Source: a virus. From it: a DNA stretch of 23,086 nt. The stretch spans positions 1 through 23,086 of the IMG/VR virus record IMGVR_UViG_3300025383_000110. One strand, 5' to 3'. Position 1 is the first letter of the stretch. The number at the start of each line of letters is the position of its first letter. The notes below the pieces were generated by a model. The model had not been told where the DNA came from, ran no database searches, and worked only from the letters and a program-made list of their open reading frames with translations. Shown piece by piece: positions 20,776-23,086 of the stretch. The translations under genes and the position numbers were made by a program.

Positions 20776-20903
20776 TGGAATATTATCGTTGCGTGGTCTG
20801 TGGCCACATTTTATCCGTAGAAGATTGGAATAGTTTGCCTGATGAAGTGCCTTGTCCTGAATGTGGTGTTAGTAAGTGGGACTATGAGTTGGTGAAAGAA
20901 TAA
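20775..20903 (+). CDS. Rubredoxin-type iron protein (42 residues)
   Basis: The product has the two iron-binding pairs of rubredoxin: C6-V-V-C9-G-H near the start and C27-P-E-C30-G-V-S-K-W-D near the end. It starts MEYYRCVVCGH, with a Leu-Pro stretch between the pairs. It is the size of the rubredoxin domain that ends classical rubrerythrin, and its start overlaps the diiron gene's stop. The two proteins probably work as an electron-transfer pair, as separated parts of rubrerythrin. Confidence 0.88.
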   Translation: MEYYRCVVCGHILSVEDWNSLPDEVPCPECGVSKWDYELVKE

Positions 20904-20913
20904 GTAAAGGTAT

Positions 20914-20988
20914 AGCGGAGTAGCTCAGAGGTAGAGCATTGGACTCATAATCCAGGGGGCGTTGGTTCGATTCCATCCTCCGCAACCA
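20914..20988 (+). tRNA. tRNA with anticodon CAU (Met, initiator Met or Ile2)
   Basis: D arm GCTC-AGAGGTA-GAGC, anticodon loop CTCATAA with CAT at 20946-20948, T loop TTCGATT, discriminator A and encoded CCA. With canonical spacing, base 1 is A and base 72 is A, so the first acceptor pair is a mismatch, a feature of bacterial initiator tRNAs. However, the anticodon stem has G-C, G-C, A-T instead of three G-C pairs, and the 11-24 pair is C-G. The T stem has one mismatch. The amino acid identity is therefore open. Confidence 0.9.
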
Positions 20989-21001
20989 ATAAGGAGATAT
21001 T

Positions 21002-21148
21002 ATGACTAAAGAAATTAAACCGGTAAAACCAAGCACCAAACGAGTACCAATGGTAGAAGGCCGTAAGAATATTCCTAATATTAAAAATAAAGGTCCTGTA
21101 GCACCAAAATCTTCCGCTCCAATGCGAAGGAGTGGAAGGGGAAGATAA
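21002..21148 (+). CDS. Small basic Pro/Lys/Arg-rich protein (48 residues)
   Basis: This frame has a strong ribosome site (AAGGAG, 7 bases upstream) and lies 13 bases after the tRNA. The product starts MTKEIKPVKPSTKRVPMVEG and ends in RRSGRGR. It has no acidic cluster or hydrophobic core and is probably disordered, with nucleic-acid binding possible from charge alone. No family is recognised. The ribosome site and spacing support translation. Confidence 0.65.
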   Translation: MTKEIKPVKPSTKRVPMVEGRKNIPNIKNKGPVAPKSSAPMRRSGRGR

Positions 21149-21155
21149 CTAAATA
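21149..21155 (+). promoter_or_regulatory. Possible late promoter variant (CTAAATA)
   Basis: CTAAATA follows the previous stop codon directly and lies 32 bases before the GTG at 21188. The same heptamer occurs at 3067. The evidence is weak and rests on recurrence in intergenic DNA. Confidence 0.3.
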
Positions 21156-21187
21156 AACATTTAATATATTGACTAGGTAATTAAATT

Positions 21188-22207
21188 GTGACAAAAATAT
21201 TATTCATTCTCAAGCGCAGAGAAGATTTCAATGCGAAGGTACATAACAAATTAGGATTAAGTACTGGCTTATATAATTCAGCCAAGTTTATGAATGATAT
21301 GTTACTTGGTTGTGGCATTGATTCTGTTTTGGAAGTTGCTATCGATAATAATTGTATTGATAGATTAGTCCAACAACATAATCCAACTCATGTAATCATT
21401 GAAGCCTTATGGGTTGTTCCAACAAAATTTTCCGTATTACAAAAATTACATCCAAAAGTTAAATGGATTATTCGTTTACATTCTGAAATGCCTTTTATGG
21501 CAGGAGAAGGAATGGCAATGGATTGGCTTGGTGATTATGCTAAGTTTAAGAATATCGTAGTTGCTTGTAATGCACCTAGAATGTTGAGAGAAGTTCAATT
21601 ATACTTGGGTAAAAACAAAGTAATTTATTTGCCTAATTTTTATCCACAAGCATACAAAAAGAAAGAACTAGATACTGACAAGTATTGGATTGATATTTGT
21701 TGTTTTGGTGCCGTGCGACCATTAAAGAATCATATGGTACAAGCATTTGCTGCCATTGAATTTGCCGAGAAATTAGGTAAACAACTAAGATTCCATATCA
21801 ATGCTGGTCGTATCGAAATGAATGGTAGTCCAGTTCAAAATAATCTCAAAGGTCTCTTTCAGCATCTACACGAAAAAGGTCATAAATTAATCAATCATCA
21901 ATGGACACCAAGAGAAGAATTCTTAGAATTGTGTTCACAGATGGACATTGGATTACAATGTAGTTTTTCTGAAACATTTAATATTGTTGGTGCTGATTTG
22001 ACCTCTCAAGGAATACCTTTGATTGGTTCTTCTGAGATTCCATGGTCTAGTTATTTCAACAATGCCGACCCAACAAATAGTGAAGATATTTGCAGAGCTC
22101 TAATGAAAGCCTATAAACATCCACAGTTAAATGTCTTTAGGAATCAGTACCATCTGAAACGTTACACAAATAAGACAAAAAAGATTTGGAATAAATACTT
22201 CCTTTAA
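21188..22207 (+). CDS. GT-B fold glycosyltransferase-like protein
   Basis: This 339-residue protein has the two Rossmann-type halves of GT-B enzymes. The N-terminal half starts KILFILKRREDF and includes PTHVIIEALWVVP and WIIRLHSE. The C-terminal half has ICCFGAVRPLKNHMVQAFAA (about 171-190), the usual beginning of the donor-binding domain. FSETFNIVGADLTSQGIPLI (about 260-279) is equivalent to the E-x7-E-type nucleotide-sugar motif, ending in GSSEIPW. The sugar and acceptor are unknown. The start is GTG with only a weak ribosome site (AGG), so ATG-initiated shorter forms cannot be excluded. A second, unrelated glycosyltransferase lies at 12481. Confidence 0.8.
   Translation: MTKILFILKRREDFNAKVHNKLGLSTGLYNSAKFMNDMLLGCGIDSVLEVAIDNNCIDRLVQQHNPTHVIIEALWVVPTKFSVLQKLHPKVKWIIRLHSEMPFMAGEGMAMDWLGDYAKFKNIVVACNAPRMLREVQLYLGKNKVIYLPNFYPQAYKKKELDTDKYWIDICCFGAVRPLKNHMVQAFAAIEFAEKLGKQLRFHINAGRIEMNGSPVQNNLKGLFQHLHEKGHKLINHQWTPREEFLELCSQMDIGLQCSFSETFNIVGADLTSQGIPLIGSSEIPWSSYFNNADPTNSEDICRALMKAYKHPQLNVFRNQYHLKRYTNKTKKIWNKYFL
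22190..22197 (+). promoter_or_regulatory. Late-like motif (AATAAATA) before the small gene
   Basis: AATAAATA lies inside the last codons of the glycosyltransferase gene, 21 bases before the next ATG. It matches the gp23 upstream motif exactly. It may be chance in AT-rich coding sequence. Confidence 0.25.
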
Positions 22208-22218
22208 AGGAAAACCAA

Positions 22219-22416
22219 ATGCACACAATTCATAAAGTCGTATCTCACATCTGGAATGATGGTCAATTAAAGTCTTTCATCAATTCTTTTGCTAATTTTG
22301 AGCAAGCCATGAACTTTGCTAGAAGCTTAAACTGCCATGCTATTAAAGTTTATGACCATAACGAAGAATTAGTTCACACCGCTGGTGCAGTTGAAGATCC
22401 AGCAACTTACGCTTAA
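22219..22416 (+). CDS. Small protein (65 residues), paralogue-like to the one at 6563
   Basis: The product starts MHTIHKVVSHIWNDG and has the pattern F-x(2)-F-x(2)-A-M-N-F-A-R-S-L followed by AIKVYDHNEELVH, as in the 54-residue protein next to gp55. A compact alpha/beta fold is likely. The ATG has AAAGGA 10 bases upstream. Its stop codon directly abuts the stop codon of the oppositely oriented cyclase gene. Function unknown. Confidence 0.75.
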   Translation: MHTIHKVVSHIWNDGQLKSFINSFANFEQAMNFARSLNCHAIKVYDHNEELVHTAGAVEDPATYA

Positions 22417-23086
22417 TTACTTAGAAGTAGCACGATAAGTACCATCCCAATTGGCTGGAAGACCTTCTTCCAGCCTTTCTAACATATTCTTGTAGTATTG
22501 ATTCAATTCATTGTTTTCTTCAATCAATTCTTTACAGAGTTTCTTTGCTTTAGTCCAATCACCAGAGTAATAACAATCTAAGTACGTTTGATGTTTATAA
22601 TTAGGTTTACCTAAAGTAAATATCTTTATACCTTCTGTTTTACCTTTGACAGCGATACAATCTAACTCAACAACCGGGAATTCTTCTTTGACTTGTTCGG
22701 CTGTGTGGGGTCCAAGAACAATTCTGACACCATATGGTTTACTCTGTCCTTCAAGGCGGGATGCAAGATTAACAACATCTCCAAGACAAGTGTAATCAAA
22801 ACGCTGGTCAGAACCCATGTTACCAACAACAACGGTACCAGTATTAATGCCAAGACCCATCCCAAAAGCTGGAATACCCTCATCGGTAATTTCTTTATTA
22901 AATTCATCTAAACTCTCCATCATTTGTAATGCAGTTTTAACGGCCTTCTTTGCGTGATTTGGTTCATCAACAGGAGCATTCCAAAATGCCATCTGTGCAT
23001 CACCAATATATTTGTCTAATGTACCATTGTTTTCTAAAATCTTTCTCGTCATGGCGGTCATATAACGATTCATAATCTTAGTTAAT
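22417..23086 (-). CDS. Class III adenylate/guanylate cyclase, C-terminal part (5' cut by window)
   Basis: This gene is on the minus strand and stays open to the window edge. The last 223 residues are visible; the ATG at 23073 is probably internal. It has the class III cyclase core: GTLDKYIGDAQMAFWNAP (second metal-binding Asp), GLGINTGTVVVGNMGSDQRF, the DYTCLGDVVNLASRLEGQ stretch with the transition-state Asn and Arg, and the C-terminal KGKTEGIKIFTL. The first metal Asp should lie beyond the window. The extra C-terminus (ANWDGTYRATSK) resembles that of proteobacterial CHASE2-type cyclases. It would make cyclic AMP or GMP. It meets its neighbour stop to stop with no terminator between. Such an enzyme is unusual in a phage. 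Confidence 0.9.
   Translation of the reverse strand, partial: LTKIMNRYMTAMTRKILENNGTLDKYIGDAQMAFWNAPVDEPNHAKKAVKTALQMMESLDEFNKEITDEGIPAFGMGLGINTGTVVVGNMGSDQRFDYTCLGDVVNLASRLEGQSKPYGVRIVLGPHTAEQVKEEFPVVELDCIAVKGKTEGIKIFTLGKPNYKHQTYLDCYYSGDWTKAKKLCKELIEENNELNQYYKNMLERLEEGLPANWDGTYRATSK

Noticed and set aside
19649-20988. A suppressor tRNA that could read the TAA in uvsW
   Set aside because: The four tRNA anticodons are UGU, UCC, GUU and CAU; none reads UAA.
21169-21174. TTGACT as a -35 box for the glycosyltransferase
   Set aside because: No -10-like sequence lies 16-18 bases downstream.
1-23086. CRISPR array, insertion sequence, integrase or attachment site
   Set aside because: No regularly spaced repeats, transposase, integrase or tRNA-end duplication was seen.

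Overview
This AT-rich window is a piece of a T4-like (tailed, contractile-tail) bacteriophage genome. Recognisable T4 homologues are gp21, gp22, gp23, UvsY, UvsW, gp55, gp47, gp46, gp45, gp44, gp62 and RegA, with likely gp3 and an endonuclease VII (gp49) relative. Gene order and accessory genes (Hsp20, peptide deformylase, 2OG-Fe(II) oxygenases, a SpeD homologue) resemble T4-like phages of aquatic bacteria rather than coliphage T4. The host cannot be named from this window. All genes are on the + strand except a partial nucleotidyl cyclase at the right edge.

Layout: 1-3061 is the late head module (protease end, scaffold, major capsid), closed by a strong UUCG terminator. A gp3-like tail protein follows. 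From the promoter at 3603 to 12080 runs a tightly coupled recombination and late-transcription block: uvsY, uvsW (broken by an in-frame stop inside its DEAH box), an Sm-like protein, the gp55 late sigma factor, gp47, a 2OG oxygenase, gp46, peptide deformylase and a DruA-family (DUF4338) protein. A self-contained winged-helix gene at 12085-12463 has its own promoter, leader hairpin and terminator. Next come a glycosyltransferase and a replication block: a dATP/dGTP diphosphohydrolase-like protein, gp45 clamp, a second 2OG oxygenase, gp44, an endonuclease VII relative, gp62 and RegA.

From 17340 the window becomes accessory. It holds Hsp20 behind a ROSE-like RNA thermometer, a terminator whose loop carries the -35 of the next promoter, small unknown genes leading to a SpeD homologue, and a SprT-like metalloprotease. 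A 785-base non-coding stretch (19532-20316) carries tRNA-Thr, tRNA-Gly and tRNA-Asn, interleaved with three structured RNA candidates. After it come a rubrerythrin and a separate rubredoxin, a tRNA-CAU, a small basic protein, a GT-B glycosyltransferase, a small protein and the cyclase.

Together the core genes copy, recombine and late-transcribe phage DNA. gp45, loaded by gp44/gp62, supports both the polymerase and gp55-dependent late transcription. TATAAATA-type motifs before gp22, Hsp20 and others fit that late system. Extended -10 sigma-70-type promoters probably serve earlier transcription. No DNA polymerase, gp32, gp24 or integrase lies in the window. The least conventional parts are the RNA-rich stretch 19532-20221, the Hsp20 leader, the broken uvsW and the cyclase.
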